Origin: Aurantiacibacter sp. MUD61
Lineage (GTDB): Bacteria; Pseudomonadota; Alphaproteobacteria; Sphingomonadales; Sphingomonadaceae
DNA length: 64,000 nucleotides
Assembly (NCBI RefSeq): GCF_027912455.1
Contig: NZ_CP115446.1
Location: 1,015,501-1,079,500, forward strand
Reading direction: 5' to 3'
Shown piece by piece: positions 45,628 to 54,782 of the stretch; position 1 is the first letter of the stretch; every line of letters begins with the position of its first letter. The notes below the pieces were generated by a model. That model was not told the origin of the DNA. It was given only the letters and a program-made list of their open reading frames with translations, and searched no databases. Made by a program: the position numbers and the translations under genes.

Positions 45628-48285
45628 ATGGCACCAGATTGGCAATCGGCGATCGATCGCGCGCGGGACTGCTCGCCTTTCCTTCGCCGTGCGCTTGAGC
45701 GCCGGGCTGAGCTTGGCGAGCTGCTGTTGCAGGGCAAGGGCGATGGGGCTCTCGCTGCAGCGAAGGTGAGCGGCGCCGAGCTGTCCGATCCGGGCGAAGC
45801 GCTGCGTCGTGAGCGGTTGTCATTGGCGCTGGTGCTGGGCATTGGCGACTTGGCTGGCGCGTTCCCGCTGTCTCACGTGATGCAGGAATTGAGCGATTTT
45901 GCCGACCGCGCGCTCGACACCGCCATGCGCGCCGTGGTCGCCAAGCGTGTTCCCGATGCCGATAACAGCGGCTTCATCGGCCTGGCGCTGGGCAAACAGG
46001 GCGCAGGCGAACTCAATTACAGCTCCGATATCGATCCCATCCTGCTGTTCGATCCGGCGCGCCTCGCAAAGCGGGAGCGCGATGAGGCGGGCGAAGCGGC
46101 GCAGCGCTACGCAAGGCAATTGGTCGAAATGCTCTCCCAGCCGACGGGCGAGGGCTACGTGCTGCGCGTCGATTTGCGGCTGCGTCCAGCAAGCGAGGTC
46201 AGCCCGCTCGCCGTGCCAGTGAACGGCGCGATTTCACACTACGAAAGCTCTGCTCTCGCATGGGAGCGCGCGGCCTTCATCCGTGCGCGGCCAGCGGCAG
46301 GTGACATCGCGGCGGGCGAGGAGTTTCTCGAAGCGATCCGGCCTTTCGTCTGGCGCAAGAGCCTCGATTTCACTGCGATAGAGTCGATCCGTCGCCTCAC
46401 CGCGCGTATCCGTTCCGCTTACAAGGGCCCGACCGAGCCGGGGCCGGGCTTCGATGTGAAGAAGGGACGCGGCGGCATTCGCGAAATCGAATTCTACGCG
46501 CAAACCCATCAGCTGATTTACGGTGGCCGCAACCCGGCGCTGCGCTGCCATGGCACGCGCGATGCCCTCGATGCGCTGGCCGAAGCGGAGATCATCGCGA
46601 GCGAGGATGCGCGGGTCTTGGGTGAAAGCTATGATCGGCTGCGCGTGATCGAACACCGCCTGCAGATGGTCAATGATCGCCAAACCCACGCGCTTCCGAC
46701 AAGCGAGGAGGCGATCGACAATGTCGCCAAACTGGACGGGCTTTCCGATGGTGCGTCGCTGATCGCAGAGCTGCGCGAGATGACCGATGCAGTCGGCGCG
46801 CGCTATGACGATCTGCTGGGCGACGATGATCCGCGCCCCGTCGCAGTCAGCGTGCCTGACGATTTTCGCGACCATTTCGACACCCGCGTGAAGCATTGGA
46901 AAGGCACCATCCGCGCGCTGCGATCCAACGAAGCGCGCAAGGCTTTCGATGCGATGAGCGATGAATTGGTGCAGGCACTCGCCGACGCGCCCGACCCGGA
47001 CCGGGCGCTGGCGCGGTGGGAAACTTTTCTTTCCCGCCTGCCGACTGCGATCAATCTTTTCCGCCTGTTCGAAGAGCGTCCGGGCCTGCTCGAACGCGTT
47101 CTGCGTATCCTCATCCTCGCCAAGCCGCTGGCCGACGAACTCGCCCGCAGGCCCGAGCTCCTCGACGTATTGTTCGATGCGAGCGGAGGCGCATTGCCGG
47201 GGGATGTCACATCGCTGGCACAGCGGATGGCGCGCGCCGAGGAGGATGACTACGAAGTGCGGCTCGACCGGCTGCGCCAGATCGTCGGCGAAGAACGTTT
47301 CGCGCTGGGCGCACAGATGATCGAATGCCGCCACGATCCGCTCGATATCGCCGAGGGGCTGTGCCGTGTGGCCGAAGCCGCGATCCAGACCGGTGCCGAT
47401 GCGGCGATAGAGGAGTTTCGCGAAACCCATGGTGAGATCGAAGGGGCGGAGTTGGTCATCCTTGGTCTCGGTCGACTGGGCGGCGGGGCGCTGACCCATG
47501 CGTCCGATCTCGACATAGTGTTCCTCTTCAATGGCGACATCGGACAGGAATCGGATGGCCGCCGTCCGCTATCCTCCACGCTCTATTTCAATCGCCTCGC
47601 CACACGCGTTTCCGCTGCGCTGAGCGTGCCGACGGCGGAAGGCGCGCTTTATGAAATCGACACAAGGCTAAGACCGCAGGGCAAGCAGGGGCCGCTCGCC
47701 GTCAGTTTCGAAGCCTTCGCCAAATACCAGCGGGAAAGCGCATGGACGTGGGAGCATATGGCGCTCGCCCGCGCGCGGCCGCTGTTCGGTTCAGAGCGCG
47801 CGCGGGATGATCTGCGCACCATCATAACGGACACCCTTTCCCAGGATCGCGACAAGACCAAGCTGCGCGCAGATGTGCTCGCCATGCGCGCCGATGTTCT
47901 CGCCAACAAGCCGCCGCAGGGCCCGCTGGACGTCAAGCTGCTGCGCGGCGGGCTCGTCGATTCAGAATTCCTGATCCATTACTTGCAGCTGCGCGAGGGC
48001 ATCGCGCTGAAGCCTGCGCTGGAAAAGGCGATCGGCGGCCTGGTTAAGGCAGACCTGCTCCCGCACGAGCATGTCGACAATCACCTCATGCTCACCCGTT
48101 TTCTGGTCGCCGAGCGGCTGTTTGCGCCGGACGGGTCAGAGCCGCCTGCTGCAGCGCGCCCGGTCCTTGCCAAAGCCTGCGGGCATGACAGCTATTCGGA
48201 CCTATTGCAGGCGCTACGCGATGCGCGGCAGGGAATTGCCGAGCAATGGCAGCGCCATTTCGATGAAAAACTGGAGATAGACTGA
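45628..48285 (+). CDS. glnE: Glutamine synthetase adenylyltransferase / deadenylylase
   Basis: Adds and removes AMP on glutamine synthetase in response to PII. Two nucleotidyltransferase domains are visible: GAGELNYSSDIDPILLF near residue 130 and GRLGGGALTHASDLDIVFLF near 615, each with the G-x-x-x-x-S-D-x-D motif and followed by a helical GlnD-like domain. 885 residues from ATG 45628 (AGGAG upstream). Its stop overlaps the next start (TGATG). Confidence 0.95.
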   Translation: MAPDWQSAIDRARDCSPFLRRALERRAELGELLLQGKGDGALAAAKVSGAELSDPGEALRRERLSLALVLGIGDLAGAFPLSHVMQELSDFADRALDTAMRAVVAKRVPDADNSGFIGLALGKQGAGELNYSSDIDPILLFDPARLAKRERDEAGEAAQRYARQLVEMLSQPTGEGYVLRVDLRLRPASEVSPLAVPVNGAISHYESSALAWERAAFIRARPAAGDIAAGEEFLEAIRPFVWRKSLDFTAIESIRRLTARIRSAYKGPTEPGPGFDVKKGRGGIREIEFYAQTHQLIYGGRNPALRCHGTRDALDALAEAEIIASEDARVLGESYDRLRVIEHRLQMVNDRQTHALPTSEEAIDNVAKLDGLSDGASLIAELREMTDAVGARYDDLLGDDDPRPVAVSVPDDFRDHFDTRVKHWKGTIRALRSNEARKAFDAMSDELVQALADAPDPDRALARWETFLSRLPTAINLFRLFEERPGLLERVLRILILAKPLADELARRPELLDVLFDASGGALPGDVTSLAQRMARAEEDDYEVRLDRLRQIVGEERFALGAQMIECRHDPLDIAEGLCRVAEAAIQTGADAAIEEFRETHGEIEGAELVILGLGRLGGGALTHASDLDIVFLFNGDIGQESDGRRPLSSTLYFNRLATRVSAALSVPTAEGALYEIDTRLRPQGKQGPLAVSFEAFAKYQRESAWTWEHMALARARPLFGSERARDDLRTIITDTLSQDRDKTKLRADVLAMRADVLANKPPQGPLDVKLLRGGLVDSEFLIHYLQLREGIALKPALEKAIGGLVKADLLPHEHVDNHLMLTRFLVAERLFAPDGSEPPAAARPVLAKACGHDSYSDLLQALRDARQGIAEQWQRHFDEKLEID

Positions 48286-48761
48286 TGAGTGACAACCGCC
48301 CTGATGCCGGAGACACGATGCCCGATGTGGGGATGGAAACCCCAGATGGCGGCAGCGTGAATCCCAGCGATTTTCGCGGGCAAAAGCTGGTGATTTTCTT
48401 CTACCCCAAGGACAACACGCCCGGCTGCACGACCGAGAACAAGGACTTTTCGACGCTGAAAGCCGAGTTCGACAAGGCCAACACGGCTCTGCTCGGCGTC
48501 AGCAAGGATTCGGCGAAAAAGCACCAGAACTTCATCGCCAAGCATGACCTCAAGGCCCCTCTCGCAACCGATGCGGAGACCGACGGACTGGCAGAGGCGC
48601 TGGGCGTCTGGGTCGAGAAGAAAATGTACGGCAAGACCTATATGGGCCTCGAACGCTCGACCTTCCTTGTCGATGCGGATGGCAAGATCGCTCAGGTCTG
48701 GCGCAAGGTGAAAGTGAAAGGTCACGCCGAGGAAGTGCTGGCCGCCGCCAAAGAATTGTGA
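48285..48761 (+). CDS. bcp: Thiol peroxidase, Bcp/PrxQ type (1-Cys form)
   Basis: Reduces H2O2 and organic peroxides. The peroxidatic Cys lies in FFYPKDNTPGCTTENKDF near residue 47. The resolving Cys that E. coli Bcp has five residues later is absent, and this is the only cysteine in the 158 residues, so the enzyme must use an external thiol. Coupled to glnE and, by a GTGA overlap, to the DUF455 gene. Confidence 0.93.
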   Translation: MSDNRPDAGDTMPDVGMETPDGGSVNPSDFRGQKLVIFFYPKDNTPGCTTENKDFSTLKAEFDKANTALLGVSKDSAKKHQNFIAKHDLKAPLATDAETDGLAEALGVWVEKKMYGKTYMGLERSTFLVDADGKIAQVWRKVKVKGHAEEVLAAAKEL

Positions 48762-49549
48762 GCTCCGACCTCTCCACGGCAATTCGCGACGCCCTGCTGA
48801 CCAGCGGCAAACGCGCCAAGGTGATGAAAACCCGCGCGCTGGTGCGCGATTATCGGCGTGGGACGCTGCCTGTTCGCTTTACCGCAGCAATGCCCGATGA
48901 GCCCGCATGGCCGGACCAGCTGACGGTCCTGTCACCCGGCCAGATGCCCAAGCGCGGCAAAGGCGGATCGCAGCGCAATCGCATCGCATTGTGGCACAGC
49001 ATCGCCCATATCGAATTCGTCGCGATCGATCTTGCGCTCGATATCGTCGGGCGCTTCGGGGCGGAGATGGATGAGGCATTCATCGCAGATTTCCTGTCCG
49101 TCGCAGCGGATGAGGCGATGCATTTCGCCCTGATCGAGCGGCACCTTGCCAGCATGGGTGCGGCCTATGGCGATCTGCCGGTTCATGACGGATTGTGGCA
49201 GTCGGCGAGCGACACGGCGCACGACGTGGCTGCGCGGTTGGCGGTGGTGCCCATGGTGCTGGAGGCAAGAGGCCTCGATGTCACGCCCGCCATGCTGGAG
49301 CGAGTTCGATCGCAGGACGATTCGCGCGGCGCAAAAATACTCCAACGAATCCTTGACGACGAAATTAATCATGTCGCCGCCGGATCAAGGCATTTCACCG
49401 CGTGGTGCGCCCGTAAGCGCCTGAATCCATCGATTCATTGGATAAATTGCGTCAAAACGCATTTCAGAGGGGGGCTGAAGCCTCCGTTCAACGACTCAGC
49501 GCGTCTCGCAGCCGGTTTATCGCGAGAAAGCTACACTTCGCTTGTTTGA
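48758..49549 (+). CDS. DUF455 ferritin-like protein
   Basis: A 263-residue protein with the DUF455 pattern: HSIAHIEFVAIDLALDIV, then AADEAMHFALIERHL and DDEINHVAAGSRHF, giving paired E and H ligands of a ferritin-like di-iron helical bundle. GTG start overlaps the bcp stop by four bases. Function is unknown; coupling with a peroxidase suggests oxidative stress, which is inference. Confidence 0.87.
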   Translation: MSSDLSTAIRDALLTSGKRAKVMKTRALVRDYRRGTLPVRFTAAMPDEPAWPDQLTVLSPGQMPKRGKGGSQRNRIALWHSIAHIEFVAIDLALDIVGRFGAEMDEAFIADFLSVAADEAMHFALIERHLASMGAAYGDLPVHDGLWQSASDTAHDVAARLAVVPMVLEARGLDVTPAMLERVRSQDDSRGAKILQRILDDEINHVAAGSRHFTAWCARKRLNPSIHWINCVKTHFRGGLKPPFNDSARLAAGLSRESYTSLV

Positions 49550-49677
49550 TTAACTTTTCCGCGCATACCTCAGCATCACACCAAACGGAGGGGTCCGTTA
49601 TCGGTTCCGGAATTTGCGACGAATTGAGTTTAACTCGAATTGGCGCATGGGACCGCAAGAGAAGAACAAAGGATCGT

Positions 49678-50340
49678 ATGCTGTTCAAATTTACCAAAGC
49701 TATCGCCGCTGGCGCGCTCCTTATCGCAGCGCCCGCAATGGCCGAGGACGAGCCGCGCACGGGCGTTATCGACGCTGACAGTGTCACCGAAGGTGGCATG
49801 GACGAAGAATTCAGCGAACTTTTTGCCAGCTGGGAAGGCATCGACACCGACGGCCGCGTAAATGCTGCTGGCGGCGTTTCGGTAGTGCCGCAAATGGCGG
49901 TGTCCGTGCCGTCACTCATGCCGCTCGCCGATGCCCGCCTCACCAGCGGCTATGGCAATCGCAATCACCCCATCCTGCGTCGCCGCGCCCGTCATAACGG
50001 TGTCGATCTGGCTGCACCGACGGGTACGCCGGTCTACGCTACGGCTGATGGCATTGTCGAAATGGCGCAGTGGTATTCGAGCTACGGCAATTACGTGCAG
50101 ATTGGCCATGGCGGCGAGATGGAAACGCGTTACGCGCACCTTTCGCGCTACACCGTCAGCTCTGGCGAGCAGGTCCGCGCTGGCGATCTGATCGGCTATG
50201 TCGGCTCGACCGGCCGTTCCACCGGTCCGCACCTTCACTATGAAATCCGCGTTTCCGGCGATCCGGTCAATCCGATCCCCTACATGACGGCGAACCTCGA
50301 AATCGACGAGAGCGCAGCGGCCGCACGCGGCGGCGACTAA
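49678..50340 (+). CDS. Periplasmic M23 metallopeptidase (LytM domain)
   Basis: A 220-residue exported peptidoglycan hydrolase or activator. Signal peptide MLFKFTKAIAAGALLIAAPAMA, a short linker, then the LytM domain with HNGVDLAAPTGTPV and GPHLHYEI carrying the zinc H-x(3)-D and H-x-H ligands, and the catalytic His in YAHLSRYTV. All ligands present, so it is probably active. ATG 49678 has AAGGA upstream. A terminator follows. Confidence 0.92.
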   Translation: MLFKFTKAIAAGALLIAAPAMAEDEPRTGVIDADSVTEGGMDEEFSELFASWEGIDTDGRVNAAGGVSVVPQMAVSVPSLMPLADARLTSGYGNRNHPILRRRARHNGVDLAAPTGTPVYATADGIVEMAQWYSSYGNYVQIGHGGEMETRYAHLSRYTVSSGEQVRAGDLIGYVGSTGRSTGPHLHYEIRVSGDPVNPIPYMTANLEIDESAAAARGGD

Positions 50341-50368
50341 GCTGCGGGCATAGCCTCGACGCAAAGGA

Positions 50369-50399
50369 AAAAAGGCGGGCCGCAACAGCCGGCCTTTTT
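50369..50399 (+). terminator. Rho-independent terminator
   Basis: AAAAAGGCGGGC pairs with GCCGGCCTTTTT (one mismatch) over a short CGCAACA loop and ends in five T, just after the M23 peptidase gene. The symmetry would also serve the opposite strand. Confidence 0.7.
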
Positions 50400-50428
50400 C
50401 GTATCTGGCGATGATTTCGTAGACTGCG

Positions 50429-51325
50429 TTACCCAGCCAGCAGCCGCTCTGCGATGGATCGGATCTCCGCGCCCATATCCTCGCGTTCCAGCGCCAATGC
50501 GAGCGTTGCTTCGACAAATCCCGTCTTGCTGCCGCAGTCGAAGCGTCGGCCTTCGAAGGTGACGGCATGGAAGGCCTGGTTGCCGATCATCCGCGCCATC
50601 GCATCGGTCAGCTGGATTTCGCCGCCAGCGCCTTTCCCCTGTGTTTCCAGCGTGCGCATCACTTCGGGCTGCAGGATGTAGCGACCGGAGATAATCTTGT
50701 TGGACGGTGCCTCTGCCACCGGCGGCTTTTCGACGAGGCCGTTCACTTCGGTCAGCGCGCCGGAACTCTCGCCCGGATCGATCACGCCGTAGCTTGAAAC
50801 GTCCTCCTGCGGCACTTCGAGCACCGAGATGAGGTTCCCGCCGACGTCATTATAGGCCTCGACCATCTGCGCCATGCATCCCGTGCCGCCCTTGTGTGCG
50901 ACCATCATTTCATCGGGCAGCAGGATCGCAAAAGGCTCATCACCCACGATAGCGCGCGCGCACCAGATGGCATGGCCAAGACCCATGGGTACCTGCTGGC
51001 GAACGGTGATGATATCGCCAGGGGTGAAGCGACTGGAATCCAGTACGCCCAGATCCTTGCCGCGCTCTTCCATCGTCGTCTCAAGCTCGTAGGCGACATC
51101 GAAATGCTCGACGATCGCGGTCTTGCCGCGTCCGGTGACGAAAATCATCTGCTCGATCCCCGCCTCACGCGCTTCGTCGACGGCATACTGGATCAGCGGG
51201 CGATCGACGATCGGCAGCAATTCCTTAGGAATGGCTTTGGTGGCGGGGAGGAAGCGGGTGCCGAGGCCAGCGACGGGGAAGACAGCCTTGCGGATCGGTT
51301 TGTGTGTGCTCATGCTCCGCGTCAT
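50429..51325 (-). CDS. galU: UTP-glucose-1-phosphate uridylyltransferase
   Basis: Makes UDP-glucose for glycans. The nucleotide-binding start AVFPVAGLGTRFLPATKAIPKELL, the GLGHAIWCARAIVGDEPFAILLPDE loop and GLVEKP motif are all present. 298 residues. ATG 51325 or 51313 may be used; each overlaps a possible ATG of the divergent lipoprotein gene within a CATG. No room for separate promoters exists between them. Confidence 0.95.
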   Translation of the reverse strand: MTRSMSTHKPIRKAVFPVAGLGTRFLPATKAIPKELLPIVDRPLIQYAVDEAREAGIEQMIFVTGRGKTAIVEHFDVAYELETTMEERGKDLGVLDSSRFTPGDIITVRQQVPMGLGHAIWCARAIVGDEPFAILLPDEMMVAHKGGTGCMAQMVEAYNDVGGNLISVLEVPQEDVSSYGVIDPGESSGALTEVNGLVEKPPVAEAPSNKIISGRYILQPEVMRTLETQGKGAGGEIQLTDAMARMIGNQAFHAVTFEGRRFDCGSKTGFVEATLALALEREDMGAEIRSIAERLLAG

Positions 51326-52517
51326 GAAAGCTCATGCCCAAAGGGTCAAGCGCGCCATCCCCGCGGTCGCAATAGCGGGCCTTCTGGCCGCCTGTGCCCA
51401 GCCGCTCACCACGCCCGAACAAGTGATGTTCGCCCCCGGCTTCAGCATTGTGTCCGGGCAGGAGACCGGTCAGCCCGGCATTTACGACCTGCGCGTCGAT
51501 CCGCGCTTTGCGGATTTCGCACAGGATGTCCTCCAGCAACGATATTCTATGCTCGGCAGGCAAGATCTCGCGGCGCGCACCAGCCATGAATACAGTGCCG
51601 TCGCATGCGAGCCGCATTCCTCCGGAGCCAGCGGCGAAGATGCGGTCCTGGCAGAAATCGTCAGGCAGGCGCGCGATGCGCGTGTGGTGATAGTCAACGA
51701 AAGTCACACGATAAGCCGCCATCGGGGTTTCTCGCGGAGACTCGTAGAGACGCTGCGCCCGCTCGGCTTTACGCATTTTGCCGCCGAAACCTTCACCCAC
51801 CCGGCGGACGCTACCGCCCCTGTCGAGGCTGGCATCGCGCTTCCCTACCCACGGGATCTTGAGGGTCATTATCTGATCGAGCCTGCTTTCGGCCGGCTAT
51901 GGCGGACGGCGCGCGATCTGGGATATGCGCCCATCGCATACGAGCAGAACACCGAACGAGACGAGGGGGCTTCTCGCGATGAGCGGGTTGCGGCGCGCGA
52001 AGCCTTCCAGGCCCAGGCGCTTGCCGAGGCGATCGAAGAGGCGGGGCCGGATGCGCGCTTTATCATTCATGTCGGCTATTCGCATGCCAGCGAGCACGAA
52101 GGCGAATTCGGACCTGTCTGGATGGCGGGCCGGCTGAAGGCCCTGACAGGCATCGACCCGCTCACAATCTCTCAAGTGCAGTGTCGGCAGGAAACCGGCA
52201 GCACCCGTCTGGCGGCCGATGGCAGTGACCGGCTCGGGCAGGAATTCGATATTTTCGTCGATCACCCGGTCACGCGCTTCGAAGGCCATCGCCCTCTGTG
52301 GCGTGCAGCGGCAGGCGATATCCGCGTTCGGGTGCCCGATGCACTCCTGCCGAGCGAGGGAGCGCATGTCATCGAAGCTCGTCTCGCTGGAGAGCCGGAT
52401 GAAGCGATTCCGATGGATCGCGTGCTCGTCTTTCCCGGTGAAGAAGTGGACCTGTTGCTGCCACCCGGTCACTATCGTCTGCGCGCGGTCGTGGCGACCA
52501 CCGAGAACAGCGAGTAG
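51324..52517 (+). CDS. Lipoprotein of the ChaN/Tiki-like superfamily
   Basis: A 397-residue protein with basic n-region (KAHAQRVKR), hydrophobic stretch and lipobox L-A-A-C. The domain around residues 110-300 has VVIVNESHTISRHRGFSRRL, HFAAETFTHP and FIIHVGYSHASEHEG, resembling the histidine and glutamate pattern of erythromycin-esterase/ChaN/Tiki proteins. The C-terminal 100 residues are beta-rich. Activity unknown. ATG 51324 is preferred (51312 also possible). Confidence 0.65.
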   Translation: MKAHAQRVKRAIPAVAIAGLLAACAQPLTTPEQVMFAPGFSIVSGQETGQPGIYDLRVDPRFADFAQDVLQQRYSMLGRQDLAARTSHEYSAVACEPHSSGASGEDAVLAEIVRQARDARVVIVNESHTISRHRGFSRRLVETLRPLGFTHFAAETFTHPADATAPVEAGIALPYPRDLEGHYLIEPAFGRLWRTARDLGYAPIAYEQNTERDEGASRDERVAAREAFQAQALAEAIEEAGPDARFIIHVGYSHASEHEGEFGPVWMAGRLKALTGIDPLTISQVQCRQETGSTRLAADGSDRLGQEFDIFVDHPVTRFEGHRPLWRAAAGDIRVRVPDALLPSEGAHVIEARLAGEPDEAIPMDRVLVFPGEEVDLLLPPGHYRLRAVVATTENSE

Positions 52518-52530
52518 ACCGGGGCCGCGC

Positions 52531-52779
52531 CTACTCTTCGCCCGGCGGTTTCAGCAAGTCCGCGACAAGCCACAGGCGCACGGCGGTCGCGAGCCCGGGG
52601 GGCGTATCCGCTTCCAGCCGCTCGGCATCGATCTGCGCGATCACGGCGTTTAGCGGCAGCGCTTCACGTTGCGCGACATCGTTGAGCAGCTCCCAGAACA
52701 GGGGCTCCAGACTGATCGAGGTCTTGTGCCCGGCGATTTCGACCGAACGTTTGACCGGTGGATGATAAATCTCGTCCAC
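52531..52779 (-). CDS. Ribbon-helix-helix protein (RHH_4 type)
   Basis: An 82-residue protein: KRSVEIAGHKTSISLEPLFW gives the strand and first helix, then LLNDVAQREALPLNAVIAQI the second helix, as in the RHH_4 family of short DNA-binding proteins common in alphaproteobacteria. Lies 40 bases downstream of phaB on the same strand, so probably co-transcribed. Targets unknown. Confidence 0.8.
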   Translation of the reverse strand: MDEIYHPPVKRSVEIAGHKTSISLEPLFWELLNDVAQREALPLNAVIAQIDAERLEADTPPGLATAVRLWLVADLLKPPGEE

Positions 52780-52819
52780 CGGTCATACTCCTGATGGGTG
52801 GTGCGAAGCCTGGCAGGCC

Positions 52820-53542
52820 TCAATACATGTGCTGGCCACCATTGATCGACAGGGTCGAGCCAGTGATAAAGGCGCCATTTTCCGAAGCGAGGAAGCTGAC
52901 GCCGCGGGCGATCTCGTCAGCCTGGCCCAGCCGACCGACGGGGATTTTTGCAACGATCTTTTCGAGCACATTCTCGGGCACGGCAGCGACCATATCGGTG
53001 TCGATATAGCCCGGCGCAATGGCGTTGACCGTAATGCCGTAGCGGGCGCCTTCCTGTGCCAGCGCCTTGGTGAAGCCGTGAATGCCGGATTTGGCAGCAG
53101 CGTAGTTCACCTGGCCATACTGGCCGGCCTGGCCGTTGATCGAGCCGATGTTGATGATGCGGCCCCACTTGCGCTCTTTCATGCCTTCGAACGCGGCCTT
53201 GGCCATGTTGAAGCAGCCGCCGAGATTGGTGCGCATCACGTCTTCCCAATCCTGCAGGCTCATGCGCATCAGCGTGCCGTCGCGTGTGATACCGGCATTG
53301 TTGACGACGACATCGATCGGGCCAACTTCTTCGGCGATTTTGTTGCAGGCGGCGATGGTAGCTTCGTGGTCACCCACGTCGAACTTGTAGGTCGCAATCC
53401 CCGTTTCATCGGTGAATTTGCGCGCGGCATCGTCATTGCCCGCATAGCTGGCGACGACAGTAAAGCCATCCTCTTTCAGCGATTCGCAAATAGCGCGGCC
53501 AATGCCGCGGGTTCCGCCGGTGACTACTGCAACCTTACCCAT
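52820..53542 (-). CDS. phaB: Acetoacetyl-CoA reductase
   Basis: NADPH-dependent reduction of acetoacetyl-CoA to (R)-3-hydroxybutyryl-CoA for polyhydroxyalkanoate synthesis. SDR motifs are complete: TGGTRGIGRAI, NNAGITRDGTL, catalytic Ser-x(12)-Tyr-x(3)-Lys with QVNYAAAKSG, and the C-terminal GGQHMY typical of PhaB. 240 residues. No polymerase gene is in the window. Confidence 0.93.
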   Translation of the reverse strand: MGKVAVVTGGTRGIGRAICESLKEDGFTVVASYAGNDDAARKFTDETGIATYKFDVGDHEATIAACNKIAEEVGPIDVVVNNAGITRDGTLMRMSLQDWEDVMRTNLGGCFNMAKAAFEGMKERKWGRIINIGSINGQAGQYGQVNYAAAKSGIHGFTKALAQEGARYGITVNAIAPGYIDTDMVAAVPENVLEKIVAKIPVGRLGQADEIARGVSFLASENGAFITGSTLSINGGQHMY

Positions 53543-53621
53543 GCATCATTCTCCATCTTTTTGTTTTGAGTCTTTTTATTGTGGAGCGCCTTCTAAGACA
53601 CGAGGCGGGGAATGCGCAAAG

Positions 53622-53644
53622 AAAAACCCCGCCGAAGCGGGGTT
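53622..53644 (-). terminator. Rho-independent terminator for the barrel-like gene
   Basis: AACCCCGC (53625-53632) pairs with GCGGGGTT (53637-53644) over a four-base loop; read on the minus strand it ends in a T-run. It lies 43 bases after the stop of the gene at 53687-54457. Confidence 0.8.
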
Positions 53645-53686
53645 CTGCATACTTATGTCCGGCTGTTTGGCAGGCCGTGCGCGAAA

Positions 53687-54457
53687 TCAGAAGCGCAATT
53701 GCGTGCCGATATAAACGGCCTGGCTGTCCTGCTGTTCGACATCGGGAAGCGGCATGATGTCGCGATCCTGCTCAAGCCGGACACCGGCAGTAATGTCGAG
53801 ATTGTTGGTCAGGCGATAGCTGCCGCCAACATCGAGCAGCTGATCACCGATCGAACCGCGTGCATCCTGACGGCGGTTCGCATTTTCTTCCATCGCGACC
53901 CGGGCCGCGAAACGACTCGGCTCGTCACGCGAGCTGGTGCGCGGGGAGAAATCGGTGATGTCCGGAATATTGGCGCTCGACAATGCGCTGGACAGTTCCG
54001 GCGAGCGGCTGCTGGGAGCGGGTGCAAAATTGCTAAAGCCGCGGGCAATGCCGAGGTTGTAACGGGTTGGTGCGACTTGCAGGCTGGAACGCACACTATC
54101 GCTATCGCGCCCTGCTGCGACATTCGTACTGGAAGCCAGCGCCTGCGCCGTTTCCTGATCGACGCGCACTGCGACAGTGACCGCGCGTTCTGCGCTGTTC
54201 CCGGTGGCGCCAGCAGGTGTGAAGCGCATCATACGCGCCTGGCCCTGGCTGTTGCGCGCCATCATCTCTGCCACCGCCGGATCGGCAGCAGCAGGCGTAA
54301 AGGCGATATGTGCAGCAGCGTCAGGAGCGGCGCTTTCGCCATTCAAGAGGCCGATGGCGAGCACCGAACTTGGCAGAGCAACAGCTAGCGCAGCTGCAGA
54401 CGCGAAAAGCGTCAGCCTGCCTGCCAGTGATGTGCCCTGCTTTTTCATGGCGCCCAT
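53687..54457 (-). CDS. Exported protein with outer-membrane-type C-terminus
   Basis: A 256-residue protein with signal peptide (LTLFASAAALAVALPSSVLA). The middle is Ala/Ser/Pro-rich and disordered. The last 60 residues show alternating beta strands (GGSYRLTNNLDITAGVRLEQ; QAVYIGTQLRF) and end in a terminal Phe, the signal for barrel assembly. Only a few strands are visible, so it is a partial barrel or a periplasmic protein. GGGGA precedes ATG 54457; ATG 54448 is also possible. No family recognised. Confidence 0.65.
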   Translation of the reverse strand: MGAMKKQGTSLAGRLTLFASAAALAVALPSSVLAIGLLNGESAAPDAAAHIAFTPAAADPAVAEMMARNSQGQARMMRFTPAGATGNSAERAVTVAVRVDQETAQALASSTNVAAGRDSDSVRSSLQVAPTRYNLGIARGFSNFAPAPSSRSPELSSALSSANIPDITDFSPRTSSRDEPSRFAARVAMEENANRRQDARGSIGDQLLDVGGSYRLTNNLDITAGVRLEQDRDIMPLPDVEQQDSQAVYIGTQLRF

Positions 54458-54690
54458 TATTCCCCGTGATCGATGGACTCGCGCTGAATGAACGAGTCGT
54501 CTCTCAACTTGGTTCCGAGTCGCAGTGGTAGGCCTTTCCGTGCGGGTTTTCCACTATTTGCGCAGCATGCAGAACCGCTTTTGACAAAGTGTTGCAGCGA
54601 CCACACAAACGCGCCCTTGCGCAATTTCCGCGCATTAAGCCCCCATTCACTGCCTGACCGCGCATTTGCACGCAATTGTGACGCTTCGCC

Positions 54691-54718
54691 TTGCCGCGCC
54701 CCATGGGGCTTGTATAGA
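54691..54718 (+). promoter_or_regulatory. Candidate promoter of the DUF3576-leuS-lptE-holA operon
   Basis: TTGCCG (54691) and TATAGA (54713) are separated by 16 bases, 65 bases before the first start codon. In the rest of the gene-free 54458-54782 I see no gene or strong hairpin. Confidence 0.4.
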
Positions 54719-54782
54719 GGCGTCACTTGCCGAGTGTTGCTCATTGGGTTTTCGCTCGCAAACGCGTTTTACAGGACAGATA

